Assembly: GCF_021390595.1 (NCBI RefSeq)
Contig: NZ_JAJEJR010000003.1
Span: 310,001 to 374,000 of the forward strand
Direction: 5' to 3'
DNA from: Paraburkholderia sp. HP33-1
GTDB taxonomy: Bacteria; Pseudomonadota; Gammaproteobacteria; Burkholderiales; Burkholderiaceae
DNA length: 64,000 bases
The translations under genes and the position numbers were made by a program. Below the pieces are notes generated by a model, which was not told where the DNA came from, did no database searches, and was given only the letters and a program-made list of their open reading frames with translations. Shown here piece by piece: positions 54,807 to 63,493 of this stretch; positions within the stretch are counted from its first letter, which is position 1, and the number at the start of each line of letters is the position of its first letter.

Positions 54807-57212
54807 ATGTTGCTTCGCCAAGGTGAGGTTCCGCTCTACCGCAATCCCGCTGCAGCCGTGGAGGAGCGCGTGGCCGATCTGCTCGCGCGCATGACACTGG
54901 ACGAAAAGATTGCGCAGCTTCACGCTGCGTGGCTGAAGCTGTCGTCCGATGGCAAGCACCAGGCGCGTGGCATCGATTTCGCGCAGAGCGCCAACCAGAT
55001 CACGGTCGACGAGATCCTGCAGCATGGCCTTGGCCAGATTACGCGGCCGCTCGGCACGCACACGGTCGACCCGAAGGAAGGCGTGCGCGCGCTCAACGAA
55101 CTGCAGCGCAAGATGGTCGAGGACACGCGCCTCGGCATTCCGGTGATGGCGCATGAGGAGTGTCTCGTCGGGCTGATGATCAAGGACGCGACGCTGTTCC
55201 CGTCGCCGTTGAACTATGCGGCGACGTGGAATCTGCGACTGGTCGGCGAAGTCGGCACGATCATCGGCGAGCAGGCGCGTTCGATCGGTTGCCACCAGGG
55301 GCTCGCGCCGGTGCTCGACGTGTCGCGCGATCCGCGCTGGGGCCGCACCGAGGAGACGCTCGGCGAAGACCCGTATCTGGTCGGCGTGCTCGCGTGCCAT
55401 TACGTGAAGGGCCTGCAAGGCGAACAGCGTGATCTGCTCGCGACACTCAAGCATTTCGTCGGCCATTCGGCGAGCGAAGGTGGCCGCAATCATGCGCCGG
55501 TGCATGTCGGCGCGCGCGAACTGAACGACGTGTTCATGCTGCCGTTCGAAATGGCCGTGAAGCTCGCGAACGCGGGTTCGGTGATGCCGGCCTATCACGA
55601 CGTCGATGGCGTGCCCTGTCATGGCGACCGTGCGTTGTTGCATGACACCCTGCGCGAGAAGTGGGGCTTCGACGGTCTCGTCGTTGCGGATTACGCGGGC
55701 GTGGACCTGCTGTACAGCCACCACGCGGTGGCGCGTGACAGCGCGTCGGCCGCGGCGCTCGCGTTCAACTCCGGTCTCGACGTCGAGCTGCCCGGACACG
55801 AGTGCGCGGTGCATCTGAAAGAAGCGCTCGAACGCAACGAGATTACCGAAGCAACGATCGATACCGCTGTCTCGCGCGTGCTGCGGGTGAAATTCCAGAT
55901 CGGCCTGTTCGAGAATCCGTACGTCGATCCCGAACGCGTCGACGTGAAAAGCGTGGCTGCGGGCGATACCGCGTATCAGGTCGCGGTCGAATCGGCGGTG
56001 CTGCTGCGCAACGCAGGCGACGTGCTGCCGCTCGACACGAACGGCGCGAAAAAGATCGCGGTGATCGGCCCGACCGCCGACGATCCGCTCGCGCTGCTGG
56101 CGGGCTACAGCTTCCCGGTGCACCTGATCAACAGTGGCGAGCAGTCCACTGCTTCGATCGCGACGCCGCTGCGCGCGTTACGCGCGCTGCTCGGCGACGA
56201 GCGCGTGATTCACGCGCACGGTTGCGACATCATCAAGGAACGTCGCGCGGGCGCGCCGGTTTTCCCGGGCGACGTGTCGCTCGATCTGACCGGCGACGCG
56301 CATTGCGACGAGCTGATCAGCAAGGAGACCGACGGCATCGCCGCCGCGGTCGATGCCGCGCGGCAAGCGGGTGTCGCGCTGGTGTTCGTCGGTGATCTGG
56401 CGGGCCTGTTCCAGTCCGGCACGGTCGGCGAAGGGTCCGATACCGACAGCCTCGATCTGCCGGGCGTGCAGCAGGCGTTGCTGCAGGCGGTGGTCGATAG
56501 CGGCACGCCGACGGTCGTCGTGATGACAGGCGGCCGCCCGTACAACCTTGGCGGCCTCGAAGACCGCATCGCCGCGCAGATCATGGCATTCGCGCCGGGC
56601 GAGCGTGGCGCCGAAGCGCTGGCCGATTTGCTGGTGGGCCGCGCCAATTTCAGCGGCCGTTTGCCGCTATCGGTGCCGAAGAGCGCCGGCGCTGTGCCGT
56701 ATGTGTATAACCATCGTCTGAAGAGCGCGGGAACGCCGATTGCGTACCACTTCGGTTGCCGCTACCCGTTCGGTTTCGGCCTCGGCTACACGCAGTTCCG
56801 TTACGGTGACCTCGCGGTTGCGCACAGCGAAGTGCCGATCGAAAATGGCACGATCGAACTGAGCTTCACCGTCGGGAACATCGGCGCGCGCGATGGCACC
56901 GAGATCGTGCAGATCTACGTGCGCGACCGGCACGCGTCGGTCACGCGGCCGGTATGCGAGCTTAAGGCGTTCGCGCGCGTGCCGCTCGCGGCGGGTGCAT
57001 CGAGCCGTGTGCGCGTGAAGCTGCCGGTCGACATGCTGAACTTCACCGACGCGCGCGGCGAGCGCATCGTCGAGCCGGGCGACTTCGATCTGCTGGTCGG
57101 CAGTTCGAGCCGCGACCTTCATCTGAGGAGCACGGTCTCGGTCGCGGGCTCTGCGACGAGAACGCTCGAACGCAACTGGCGCATGCTGAGCGAAGTCGAG
57201 ATCGTGGCGTAA
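54807..57212 (+). CDS. GH3 beta-xylosidase/beta-glucosidase
   Basis: This is an 801-aa glycosidase without a signal peptide, so cytoplasmic. The N-terminal (beta/alpha)8 domain contains MTLDEKIAQL, DVSRDPRWGRTEETLGEDPYL, TLKHFVGHSASEGGRNHAPV and the nucleophile Asp295 in GLVVADYAGVDLL. The alpha/beta sandwich domain (about 400-640) carries the region GDLAGLFQSGTVGEGSDTDSLDLPG. A fibronectin III-like domain ends the protein. AAGGAG lies 7 bases before the ATG. Its place between the ABC importer and xylose dehydrogenase favours beta-xylosidase activity on xylo-oligosaccharides; GH3 also includes glucosidases. Confidence 0.93.
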   Translation: MLLRQGEVPLYRNPAAAVEERVADLLARMTLDEKIAQLHAAWLKLSSDGKHQARGIDFAQSANQITVDEILQHGLGQITRPLGTHTVDPKEGVRALNELQRKMVEDTRLGIPVMAHEECLVGLMIKDATLFPSPLNYAATWNLRLVGEVGTIIGEQARSIGCHQGLAPVLDVSRDPRWGRTEETLGEDPYLVGVLACHYVKGLQGEQRDLLATLKHFVGHSASEGGRNHAPVHVGARELNDVFMLPFEMAVKLANAGSVMPAYHDVDGVPCHGDRALLHDTLREKWGFDGLVVADYAGVDLLYSHHAVARDSASAAALAFNSGLDVELPGHECAVHLKEALERNEITEATIDTAVSRVLRVKFQIGLFENPYVDPERVDVKSVAAGDTAYQVAVESAVLLRNAGDVLPLDTNGAKKIAVIGPTADDPLALLAGYSFPVHLINSGEQSTASIATPLRALRALLGDERVIHAHGCDIIKERRAGAPVFPGDVSLDLTGDAHCDELISKETDGIAAAVDAARQAGVALVFVGDLAGLFQSGTVGEGSDTDSLDLPGVQQALLQAVVDSGTPTVVVMTGGRPYNLGGLEDRIAAQIMAFAPGERGAEALADLLVGRANFSGRLPLSVPKSAGAVPYVYNHRLKSAGTPIAYHFGCRYPFGFGLGYTQFRYGDLAVAHSEVPIENGTIELSFTVGNIGARDGTEIVQIYVRDRHASVTRPVCELKAFARVPLAAGASSRVRVKLPVDMLNFTDARGERIVEPGDFDLLVGSSSRDLHLRSTVSVAGSATRTLERNWRMLSEVEIVA

Positions 57213-57277
57213 GCGGCGGGGCAGGGCGGCATGTGCCGCCCTGTGTGTGGACCTACTCGTAACAAGTGGAATATCTG

Positions 57278-58045
57278 ATGTCTTACGCAATCTATCCGAG
57301 CCTGTCGGACAAAACGATCGTCGTGACCGGCGGCGGCAGCGGGATCGGCGCTGCAATGGTCGAAGCCTTCGCGCAACAGGGCGCGCGCGTGTTCTTTCTC
57401 GACGTCGCCGAGCACGATTCGCTCGCGCTGCAGGAAACGCTTCGCCACGCGAAGCATCCGCCGACGTTCCGACGCTGCGACCTGCGCAGCGTCGACGCGA
57501 TCGAAGGCACGTTTGCCGCGATCGTCGAGGCGGCCGGCCCGATCGACGTGCTCGTCAACAACGCCGGCAACGACGACCGGCACGAACTCGGTGAGCTCAC
57601 CGCGAGCTACTGGGACGACCGGATCGCGGTGAATCTGCGGCACCAGTTCTTCTGCGCGCAAGCCGCCGCGAACGGCATGCGTCGCGCGGGGCGCGGCGTG
57701 ATCCTGAATCTGGGCTCGGTGTCGTGGCATCTCGCGCTGCCGAACCTCGCGATCTATATGACCGCGAAGGCCGGCATCGAAGGGCTCACGCGCGGTCTGG
57801 CGCGCGACCTCGGTGGCGCAGGCATTCGCGTGAACTGCATCATCCCCGGTGCGGTGAAGACGCCGCGGCAGATGCAGCTGTGGCAATCGGCGGAGAGCGA
57901 AGCGAAGGTCGTCGCGAGTCAGTGTCTGCAACTGCGCATCGAGCCGGAGCACGTCGCGCGCATGGCGCTGTTCCTCGCGTCGGATGACGCATCCCGTTGC
58001 TCCGGCCGCGATTACTTCGTCGACGCAGGGTGGTACGGAGAATGA
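57278..58045 (+). CDS. xylB: D-xylose 1-dehydrogenase (SDR family)
   Basis: This 255-aa short-chain dehydrogenase oxidises xylose to xylonolactone, the first step of the Weimberg route. The cofactor motif is VVTGGGSGIG (about 16-25), with Asp42 after strand 2 suggesting NAD. Structural NNAG is VLVNNAGNDDRHELGEL, and the catalytic Ser147/Tyr160/Lys164 lie in LNLGSVSWH..IYMTAKAGIEG. The N-terminus YAIYPSLSDK, NNAGNDDRH and the end FLASDDASRCSGRDYFVDAGWYG closely follow Caulobacter XylB as I recall it. It overlaps the lactonase gene by ATGA. Related enzymes use L-arabinose, so both sugars are possible. Confidence 0.9.
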   Translation: MSYAIYPSLSDKTIVVTGGGSGIGAAMVEAFAQQGARVFFLDVAEHDSLALQETLRHAKHPPTFRRCDLRSVDAIEGTFAAIVEAAGPIDVLVNNAGNDDRHELGELTASYWDDRIAVNLRHQFFCAQAAANGMRRAGRGVILNLGSVSWHLALPNLAIYMTAKAGIEGLTRGLARDLGGAGIRVNCIIPGAVKTPRQMQLWQSAESEAKVVASQCLQLRIEPEHVARMALFLASDDASRCSGRDYFVDAGWYGE

Positions 58046-58926
58046 GCATGCCGGTCCCTGTGTGCGTATGGGCAGTCGGCGCGGAACTCGCCGAAGGGCC
58101 GCTGTGGCAGGCCGCCGAAAACGCCGTGTATTTCGTCGATATCAAGGGGCGCCGGATTCATCGGCTGTCCGTCGCGACCGGCGAACAGCGGACGTGGCAG
58201 GCGCCCGACCAACCCGGCTTTCTGGCGCCGCTGACGGACGGCACGTTGGTGTGCGGGCTGCCGGGCGGCTTGCATCGCTTCGATCCGGCGAGCGGGCAGT
58301 TCAGCAAGCTCATCGACGTCGAACCGCATCTGCCGGGCAACCGGCTCAACGATGGGTTCGTCGATGCACGGGGACGCCTGTGGTTCGGCTCGATGGATGA
58401 CGCGGAAGAGGCGCCGAGCGGCACGCTGTATCGCGTGAACGAAGACGGCGCGGCGCTTGCGCAGGACGACGATTACGTGATCACGAACGGCCCCGCGATG
58501 AGCCCGGACGGCCGCACGCTGTATCACAACGACACGATGCGCCGGGTGGTCTACGCATTCGACGTCGCCGCGGACGGCACGCTGTCGGGCAAGCGCATCT
58601 TCGCCGCGATCTCGGGCGACGGCCATCCCGACGGCATGGCGGTCGACGCCGAGGGTTTCGTGTGGATCGCGCTGTTCGGCGGCTGGCGTATCGAACGGTA
58701 CTCGCCCGCGGGCGAGCTGGTCGATCAGGTGCCGTTGCCGTGCGCGAACGTGACGAAGCTCGCGTTCGGCGGCGACGATCTGCAAACGGTCTATGTGTCG
58801 ACCGCATGGAAGGGACTGACGGCGCTCGAGCGGCAGCATCAGCCGCTGGCGGGCGGGCTGTTTTCGTTCCGCGCGCCGGTGGCGGGGCAGATCCAGGCAC
58901 GCTGCACGGTGGGCTTCGAGCGCTAG
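58042..58926 (+). CDS. xylC: D-xylono-1,5-lactonase (SMP-30 family)
   Basis: This is a 294-aa six-bladed propeller lactonase that opens the lactone made by the dehydrogenase. The metal-site blocks are LAEGPLWQAAENAVYFVDIKGRRIHRL, RLNDGFVDARGRLWFGSMD, TNGPAMSPDGRTLYHNDT and DGHPDGMAVDAEGFVWIALFGGWRIERY. The start at 58042 overlaps the dehydrogenase stop (ATGA). It has the length and motif order of Caulobacter XylC. End of the transcript that starts with ABC locus 2, as far as can be seen. Confidence 0.9.
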   Translation: MSMPVPVCVWAVGAELAEGPLWQAAENAVYFVDIKGRRIHRLSVATGEQRTWQAPDQPGFLAPLTDGTLVCGLPGGLHRFDPASGQFSKLIDVEPHLPGNRLNDGFVDARGRLWFGSMDDAEEAPSGTLYRVNEDGAALAQDDDYVITNGPAMSPDGRTLYHNDTMRRVVYAFDVAADGTLSGKRIFAAISGDGHPDGMAVDAEGFVWIALFGGWRIERYSPAGELVDQVPLPCANVTKLAFGGDDLQTVYVSTAWKGLTALERQHQPLAGGLFSFRAPVAGQIQARCTVGFER

Positions 58927-59051
58927 AGCCAATCCACCGCGAGGACCCGCGCCGCAAAACGCAACCCTGACGTTGCCCTGGTCGCTTCGTAATGAGCGGC
59001 CCGCTATCATGTGCGTTCCGTGACCCTCGCGCATTCGCCCCAATTCCTATC

Positions 59052-60077
59052 ATGACGTCCAGGCCACCTGTCCCGCCCCGCATGTCCGATGTTGCCGAAC
59101 GCGCGGGCGTCTCGAAGATGACCGTGTCGCGCGTGCTCGCGGGCCGCAACGTGTCGCAAGCGACCCGTGAACGCGTGCAGAAAGTCATCGACGAACTCGG
59201 CTACGTCGCCGATGCGGCGGCGGGCGCGTTGTCGTCGGGGCGCTCGGAGTTCGTCGCCGTGCTGGTGCCGTCGCTGTCCAGCTCCAACTTCTCCGACACG
59301 GTGCGCGGCCTGAATGCCGCGCTGAGTCCGCATGGTCTGCAACTGCTGCTCGGCGATACGGACTACCGCCTCGAACAGGAAGAACTGCTGGTGCGCTCGA
59401 TGCTGCGTCATCAGCCGCGCTGCGTCGCGTTGACGGGCGGACGGCACACCGAGGCGACGCGCATGCTGTTGCAGCGCGCCGGCATTCCGGTCGTCGAGAT
59501 GTGGGATCTGCCCAAGGATCCGATCGATACAGTCGTCGGCTTTTCGAATTCGGCGGCGGCGCGCGCGATGGTCCGGCATCTGCACGAGCGCGGTTATCGG
59601 CGGATCGGCTTCATCGCTGGCGCGAGCGAGCGCGATCGGCGCGGGCACGACCGGATGCGCGGCTACGTCGCCGAAATAAAGGCGCTGGGCCTTGGCGAGC
59701 CGCGCGTGATCCGGCTCGGTGATTCGCCGATCACCATGAGCCACGGCGCGCCCGCGGTCGGCGCATTGCTCGACACGTGGCCCGATACCGAGGCCGTGAT
59801 GTGCGTGAGCGACATGTCGGCGTTCGGCGCGATCATGGAGTGTCATCGGCGCGGGCTGTCGGTGCCGGGCGACATCGCGATTGCCGGCTTCGGCAACTTC
59901 GAGGTGTCGTGGTGCTGTCAGCCGAGCATCACGACGGTGTCGGTCGACGCGTACGGCATCGGCCTGCGCGCCGGCGAAACGCTGCTCGCCGCGCTCGCGG
60001 ATCGCGACGCGGGCGAGGTGCGGCGCAGGAAAGCGGTGAAGATCGATTTCACGGTGATTGCGCGCGATAGCGCGTAA
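59052..60077 (+). CDS. LacI-family regulator of the xylonate genes
   Basis: This is a 341-aa repressor of the GntR-like branch of LacI proteins. The helix-turn-helix reads MSDVAERAGVSKMTVSRVLAGRNVS, then the hinge region, then a sugar-acid-binding-like domain (VAVLVPSLSSSNFSDTVRGLNAAL; AVMCVSDMSAFGAIMECHRRGLSVPGDIAIAGFGNFEV). Several ATGs (58992, 59052, 59082) fit and none has a good ribosome site; 59052 is chosen for a normal N-terminal length. It lies between xylC and xylD on the same strand. The GTTACCGGTAAC palindrome at 60171, before xylD, is its most likely target. Confidence 0.9.
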   Translation: MTSRPPVPPRMSDVAERAGVSKMTVSRVLAGRNVSQATRERVQKVIDELGYVADAAAGALSSGRSEFVAVLVPSLSSSNFSDTVRGLNAALSPHGLQLLLGDTDYRLEQEELLVRSMLRHQPRCVALTGGRHTEATRMLLQRAGIPVVEMWDLPKDPIDTVVGFSNSAAARAMVRHLHERGYRRIGFIAGASERDRRGHDRMRGYVAEIKALGLGEPRVIRLGDSPITMSHGAPAVGALLDTWPDTEAVMCVSDMSAFGAIMECHRRGLSVPGDIAIAGFGNFEVSWCCQPSITTVSVDAYGIGLRAGETLLAALADRDAGEVRRRKAVKIDFTVIARDSA

Positions 60078-60170
60078 ATGGCGCACCCGAACTCCCCTTA
60101 ATTAAACGGCTCAGGGATATCCCTTGGTTGTCCGGATGGTAGGCCGGGCGTAACATCCACAACCAGAAAT

Positions 60171-60182
60171 GTTACCGGTAAC
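60171..60182. promoter_or_regulatory. LacI-type operator upstream of xylD (GTTACCGGTAAC)
   Basis: This perfect 12-bp palindrome lies about 210 bp before the xylD start and 94 bp after the LacI stop. It is of the same group as the sites before the xylanase (37846) and porin (39060). Confidence 0.7.
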
Positions 60183-60202
60183 GCGATTGGCGGACTCGGA
60201 TC

Positions 60203-60355
60203 ATGAGCGCAGCTTTGGCGCATCATGTGATGTGCGCGATCACCTTTCTGACGATCGCCACCGCTGGCATCCTCGGCTTGATGCCGATTTACCGGAGAAG
60301 ACGGCGGACCCGGCCGCGAGACAGCGCGCGCACAGAAACACGCTGGGCACGCTGA
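60203..60355 (+). CDS. Possible 50-aa single-helix membrane peptide
   Basis: The frame MSAALAHHVMCAITFLTIAT encodes one hydrophobic helix followed by an Arg-rich tail. It lies between the xylD operator and xylD. No clear ribosome site is seen and no family is recognised. The membrane-like shape may be chance in a leader region. Confidence 0.25.
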   Translation: MSAALAHHVMCAITFLTIATAGILGLMPIYRRRRRTRPRDSARTETRWAR

Positions 60356-60388
60356 AGCAAAATTCACCATGACAGAGAGATGAGCATC

Positions 60389-62173
60389 ATGTCAGCATCC
60401 ACCCCGCGCCGGCTGCGCAGCCAGGAATGGTTCGACGATCCTTCGCACGCGGATATGACGGCGCTGTACGTCGAGCGTTTCATGAACTACGGTCTGACGC
60501 GCGAAGAGTTGCAGTCGGGCCGGCCGATCATCGGCATCGCGCAGACGGGCAGCGATCTCGCGCCGTGCAACCGGCATCATATTGAACTCGCGGCACGCAC
60601 GAAGGCCGGCATCCGCGACGCGGGCGGCATTCCGATGGAGTTTCCGGTGCATCCGCTCGCCGAGCAGAGCCGCCGGCCGACCGCCGCGCTCGACCGTAAT
60701 CTCGCGTATCTGGGGCTCGTCGAAATCCTGCACGGCTTTCCGCTCGACGGTGTCGTGCTGACCACCGGCTGCGACAAGACCACGCCCGCCTGCCTGATGG
60801 CGGCGGCCACCGTCGACATGCCGGCGATTGTGCTCTCCGGCGGCCCGATGCTCGACGGCTGGCACGACGGCAAGCGCGTCGGGTCGGGCACCGTGATCTG
60901 GCATGCGCGCAATCTGCTGGCAGCCGGCGAGATCGACTACGAAGGCTTCATGGAGCTGACCACTGCGTCGTCGCCGTCGATCGGTCACTGCAACACGATG
61001 GGCACCGCGCTGTCGATGAACAGCCTCGCCGAAGCGCTCGGCATGTCGCTGCCCGGCTGCGCGAGCATTCCGGCCGCGTACCGCGAGCGCGGCCAGATGG
61101 CCTACGCGACCGGCAAGCGGATTGTCGATCTGGTGCGCGAGGACGTGCGGCCGTCGAAGATCATGACGAAAGAAGCGTTCGAGAACGCGATCGTCGTCGC
61201 CTCGGCGCTCGGTGCGTCGACCAACTGCCCGCCGCATCTGATCGCGATTGCGCGTCACATGGGTGTCGAACTGAGTCTCGAAGATTGGCAGCGGGTCGGC
61301 GAGCCGGTGCCGCTGATCGTCAACTGCATGCCCGCCGGCGAATATCTCGGCGAGAGCTTCCATCGCGCGGGCGGTGTGCCGGCCGTGATGCGCGAGCTCG
61401 CGAAGGGCGGCCTGGTGCACGAGCAATGCCTGACCGTGTCGGGCCGCACGATGGGCGAAATCGCAGCCGCCGCGCCCACGCCCGATCGCGAGGTCATCAA
61501 GACGACCGACGACCCGCTGAAACACGGCGCAGGCTTCATGGTGCTGTCGGGCAACTTCTTCGACAGCGCGATCATGAAGATGTCAGTAGTCGGTGAAGCG
61601 TTCCGCCAGACCTATTTGAGCGAGCCCGGCGCGGAAAACACCTTCGAAGCGCGCGCCATCGTGTTCGACGGTCCCGAGGACTATCACGCGCGCATCAACG
61701 ACCCGTCGCTCGAAATCGACGAGCATTGCATCCTCGTGATTCGCGGCACGGGCACGGTCGGTTATCCGGGCAGCGCCGAGGTCGTCAACATGGCGCCGCC
61801 GGCGGCGCTCGTGCGCCAGGGCATCACGTCGCTGCCGACGCTCGGCGACGGCCGTCAGAGCGGCACGTCCGCAAGCCCGTCGATTCTGAACATGTCGCCG
61901 GAAGCAGCGGTGGGCGGCGGCCTCGCGCTCTTGCGCACGAACGACCGCATCCGCGTCGATCTGAATTCGCGCAGCGTCAACGTGCTGGTCGACGAAGCAG
62001 AACTCGCGCGGCGCCGCGAAACCGTCCACTTCGAGATTCCGCCCGCGCAAACGCCGTGGCAGGAGCTGTATCGCAAGACGGTCGGCCAGCTTTCGACCGG
62101 CGGCTGTCTCGAACCGGCGACGCTATATCTGAAGGTGATTGCCGAGCGCGGCAATCCGCGGCATTCGCATTGA
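60389..62173 (+). CDS. xylD: D-xylonate dehydratase (IlvD/EDD family)
   Basis: This 594-aa iron-sulfur dehydratase converts xylonate to 2-keto-3-deoxyxylonate. The start at 60389 (MSASTPRRLRSQEWFDDP) has GAGAG at proper distance; an ATG 3 codons earlier does not. Cluster and active-site segments are IIGIAQTGSDLAPCNRHH, VVLTTGCDKTTPACLMAA, SIGHCNTMGTALSMN and the C-terminal LPTLGDGRQSGTSASPSILNMSPEAAVGGGLALLRTND. The N-terminal half follows the sugar-acid dehydratase branch (Caulobacter XylD-like: EWFDDPSHADMTALYVERFMNYG) rather than IlvD. L-arabinonate is a possible alternative substrate. Confidence 0.93.
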   Translation: MSASTPRRLRSQEWFDDPSHADMTALYVERFMNYGLTREELQSGRPIIGIAQTGSDLAPCNRHHIELAARTKAGIRDAGGIPMEFPVHPLAEQSRRPTAALDRNLAYLGLVEILHGFPLDGVVLTTGCDKTTPACLMAAATVDMPAIVLSGGPMLDGWHDGKRVGSGTVIWHARNLLAAGEIDYEGFMELTTASSPSIGHCNTMGTALSMNSLAEALGMSLPGCASIPAAYRERGQMAYATGKRIVDLVREDVRPSKIMTKEAFENAIVVASALGASTNCPPHLIAIARHMGVELSLEDWQRVGEPVPLIVNCMPAGEYLGESFHRAGGVPAVMRELAKGGLVHEQCLTVSGRTMGEIAAAAPTPDREVIKTTDDPLKHGAGFMVLSGNFFDSAIMKMSVVGEAFRQTYLSEPGAENTFEARAIVFDGPEDYHARINDPSLEIDEHCILVIRGTGTVGYPGSAEVVNMAPPAALVRQGITSLPTLGDGRQSGTSASPSILNMSPEAAVGGGLALLRTNDRIRVDLNSRSVNVLVDEAELARRRETVHFEIPPAQTPWQELYRKTVGQLSTGGCLEPATLYLKVIAERGNPRHSH

Positions 62174-62266
62174 CATGCAGGTGACAAGGCCGGGCTTCGC
62201 ACGCAACGCGACGCCCGGCGTTGCCCCCGTTGCCCGTCTTCCAACTTATCCGAAAGAGTTAATCCC

Positions 62267-63454
62267 ATGTCCGCAACTTCCCCCTCCAGCTTTCTTCCCG
62301 GCGATCTGAACGACGCACTGCTCATCGGCCGTGTGTGGCGCAAGACCGAGCAGCACGAAGGACCGTGCGTGGTCGTCGTGCGCGGCGGCGAGGTGTTCGA
62401 CATCACCGCGACCGTGCCGACCACCGCCGATCTGTTCGAGCGCGACGATGCCGCGCAACTGGCACGTAGCGCGCAGGGCGTATCGCTCGGGCCGGTCGCG
62501 CAACTGATCGAGGCGAACCTGCCTGGCGCCGACGCGCCCTCCGTGCGCCTGCTCGCGCCGTGCGACGTGCAGGCGATCAAGGCCTGCGGCGTCACGTTCG
62601 CGGTGAGCCTGATCGAGCGCGTGATCGAGGAGCAGGCGGGCGGCGATCCGGCGAAGGCGAAGGAAGTGCGCGAGACGATCGCGTCGACGATCGGCACTGA
62701 CCTGTCGAAAATCAAGCCGGGCTCGGAAGCCGCGATGAAGCTGAAGGCCGAACTCGAGCGGCGTGATGCGTGGTCCCAATACATGGAAGTCGGCATTGGT
62801 CCGGATGCCGAAGTATTTTCGAAGTCGCAGCCGATGTCGGCGGTCGGCTTCGGCGCGGATGTCGGCCTGCTCGCGGCGTCGGTGTGGAACAACCCGGAGC
62901 CGGAAATCGTGCTGGCGGTGAATAGCCGCGGCGGCATCGTCGGCGCGACGCTTGGCAACGACGTGAACCTGCGCGACATCGAAGGCCGCTCGGCGCTGCT
63001 GCTCGGCAAGTGCAAGGACAACAACGGCTCGTGCGCGATCGGCCCGTTCGTGCGGCTGTTCGACGGCACGTTTTCGCTCGACTCGGTGCGCACCGCGAGC
63101 GTGTCGCTGCGCGTCGAAGGCGCCGATGACGACTTCGTGCTCGACGGCGTGAGCCACATGACCGAGATCAGCCGCGACCCGGCCGACCTCGTCGCGCAGA
63201 CCTGCGGCCGTCACCACCAGTACCCGGACGGCTTCATGCTGTTCCTCGGCACGATGTTTTCGCCGATCAAGGATCGCGACGCGCCCGGCGGCGGCTTCAC
63301 GCACCACCTTGGCGACCGCGTGACGATTTCAACGCCGCAGCTCGGCGCGCTGACCAACACGGTGCGCCTGTCCACGGAAATCGAACCGTGGACGTTCGGC
63401 GTGCGCGCGCTGTATCGCAATCTTGCGGCCCGTGGCTTGCTGGTTGCTGCTTAA
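62267..63454 (+). CDS. xylX: 2-keto-3-deoxy-D-xylonate dehydratase (FAH family)
   Basis: This 395-aa enzyme of the fumarylacetoacetase superfamily yields 2-ketoglutarate semialdehyde. The C-terminal FAH-like fold has metal-binding acidic residues in WNNPEPEIVLAVNSRGG and GNDVNLRDIEGRSALLLGKCKDNNGSCAIGPFVRLFD. The lid region contains VTFAVSLIERVIEEQAGGDPAKAKEVRE and WSQYMEVGIGPDAEVFSKSQPMSAVGFG. The sequence closely follows Caulobacter XylX in block order and length. GAAAGAG precedes the ATG. It lies 93 bp after xylD and 39 bp before the dehydrogenase gene. Confidence 0.92.
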   Translation: MSATSPSSFLPGDLNDALLIGRVWRKTEQHEGPCVVVVRGGEVFDITATVPTTADLFERDDAAQLARSAQGVSLGPVAQLIEANLPGADAPSVRLLAPCDVQAIKACGVTFAVSLIERVIEEQAGGDPAKAKEVRETIASTIGTDLSKIKPGSEAAMKLKAELERRDAWSQYMEVGIGPDAEVFSKSQPMSAVGFGADVGLLAASVWNNPEPEIVLAVNSRGGIVGATLGNDVNLRDIEGRSALLLGKCKDNNGSCAIGPFVRLFDGTFSLDSVRTASVSLRVEGADDDFVLDGVSHMTEISRDPADLVAQTCGRHHQYPDGFMLFLGTMFSPIKDRDAPGGGFTHHLGDRVTISTPQLGALTNTVRLSTEIEPWTFGVRALYRNLAARGLLVAA

Positions 63455-63493
63455 CAGGATTGCCGCTGCAGTTTTCGAAAGGAGAATCAGGAC

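Noticed and set aside
54768..56123. 451-codon minus-strand frame opposite the GH3 gene
   Set aside because: His/Arg/Gln-rich antisense shadow of an intact glycosidase.
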